Program-made: the position numbers and the translations under genes | Part shown: positions 63,716-64,000 of the stretch, piece after piece | How the letters are laid out: every line of letters starts with the position of its first letter | Numbering within the stretch: the stretch's first letter is position 1 | Assembly: GCF_003434055.1 (NCBI RefSeq) | Contig: NZ_QVEX01000008.1 | Coordinates: forward strand, 124,001-188,000 | Source: Enterocloster aldenensis | GTDB lineage: Bacteria; Bacillota; Clostridia; Lachnospirales; Lachnospiraceae | DNA length: 64,000 bases | Direction: 5' to 3' | Notes under the pieces: model-generated | Database searches by the model: none | Told to the model about the DNA's origin: nothing | The model's input: the letters and a program-made list of their open reading frames with translations, nothing else

Positions 63716-64000
63716 TTAACCGCGGGAAGAAGGATCCATATTCGTAAGATATGAAAATAGGATTGCAAGAAACTGACTGGATGTTGGTCTTTTCTCAAGT
63801 GAATGACCCGCCATTTTTTGAAGGAGGCCGGGTTCGGATTTCCAGGCCACCTGGGACAGTGTCCTTATATTCCGTTCCACTGCATGACATGAGGTCTGAT
63901 AGCGTCTGGCAATTTCAGGATACAGGCATTTTGTCACGGAATGGATGCACTGCTCATCTTCGCCCATTAGCAAAAGGGCGTATTCCGTGTAGCGGAAACC
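63716..64000 (-). CDS. Spo0A C-terminal-domain protein, 5' end beyond the window
   Basis: The open frame runs from the window edge to TAA at 63718-63716 and covers at least 94 residues. It contains LYPEIARRYQTSCHAVERNIR, TLSQVAWKS and KRPTSSQFLAILFSYL, which match the effector domain of Spo0A (the recognition-helix segment and the C-terminal helix). The start of the gene is missing here, so it may be Spo0A itself, a Spo0A-like response regulator or a stand-alone effector domain. Divergence from classical Spo0A (for example the shortened region after VAWKS) favours a paralogue. Confidence 0.75.
   Translation of the reverse strand, partial: GFRYTEYALLLMGEDEQCIHSVTKCLYPEIARRYQTSCHAVERNIRTLSQVAWKSEPGLLQKMAGHSLEKRPTSSQFLAILFSYLTNMDPSSRG

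Noticed and set aside
63586..63798. 70-residue open frame on the minus strand
   Set aside because: It overlaps the end of the Spo0A-domain gene in another frame and has no family features.

Overview
The window looks like a chromosome segment of a spore-forming clostridium of the Lachnospiraceae, possibly Enterocloster-like. That reading is inferred from gene content (sigE/spoIIGA, a SpoVD-like PBP, a Spo0A-type C-terminal domain), moderate GC, strong AGGAGG ribosome binding sites, and many Na+-linked and ABC transporters. I saw no rRNA, tRNA, CRISPR array or intact insertion sequence.

Region 1 (1-20000) is mostly on the minus strand. It holds the division and cell-wall (dcw) cluster, transcribed right to left: mraZ, rsmH, ftsL, ftsI-type PBP, spoVD-type PBP, mraY, murD, ftsW/spoVE, a MurA, ftsQ/divIB, then ftsZ, spoIIGA and sigE. 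A clear MraZ-type operator of 10-bp repeats lies before mraZ. Spo0A-box-like sites with an atypically spaced promoter lie before spoIIGA. The ftsQ-ftsZ junction is split by about 1.9 kb carrying a decayed, integrase-like reading frame, a short DUF11 gene and a BFD-type [2Fe-2S] gene. lgt and an NADH oxidase-type flavoprotein lie upstream.

Region 2 (20000-36500) has ychF and a Na+:alanine symporter on the plus strand. A minus-strand catabolic cluster follows: a YheO-like PAS/HTH regulator, RidA, an M20 deacylase, an allantoinase/hydantoinase-type amidohydrolase, a complete BMP-type nucleoside-like ABC importer, an SDR and an NAD-epimerase. This suggests uptake and ring-opening of a cyclic ureide or nucleoside-like compound. 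Next come a CNNM/CBS membrane protein and an OadB-type Na+ pump subunit with a 47-residue OadG-like partner.

Region 3 (36500-48900) begins with two large nested inverted-repeat elements in a 0.9-kb gap. They are followed by a heterodimeric ABC exporter with a divergent LysR regulator, a YihY/BrkB protein, acylphosphatase, a D-2-hydroxyacid dehydrogenase, a YARHG lipoprotein, and a blaI/blaR1-type pair. The promoter of that pair has two ACA-NN-TGT operators and is separated from blaI by a 10-bp tandem-repeat array.

Region 4 (48900-64000) has a PTS EIIC-EAL fusion and an unusual operon: a large solute-binding lipoprotein, two sugar-type permeases, a long coiled-coil HlyD-type adaptor and a MacB-core-like membrane protein. 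A two-component system diverges from it across a 26-bp-arm inverted repeat. A DUF2812 protein, a zeta-toxin-like kinase with a 59-residue upstream partner, a secreted cell-wall-binding-repeat protein and a Spo0A C-terminal-domain gene cut by the window edge complete the window.
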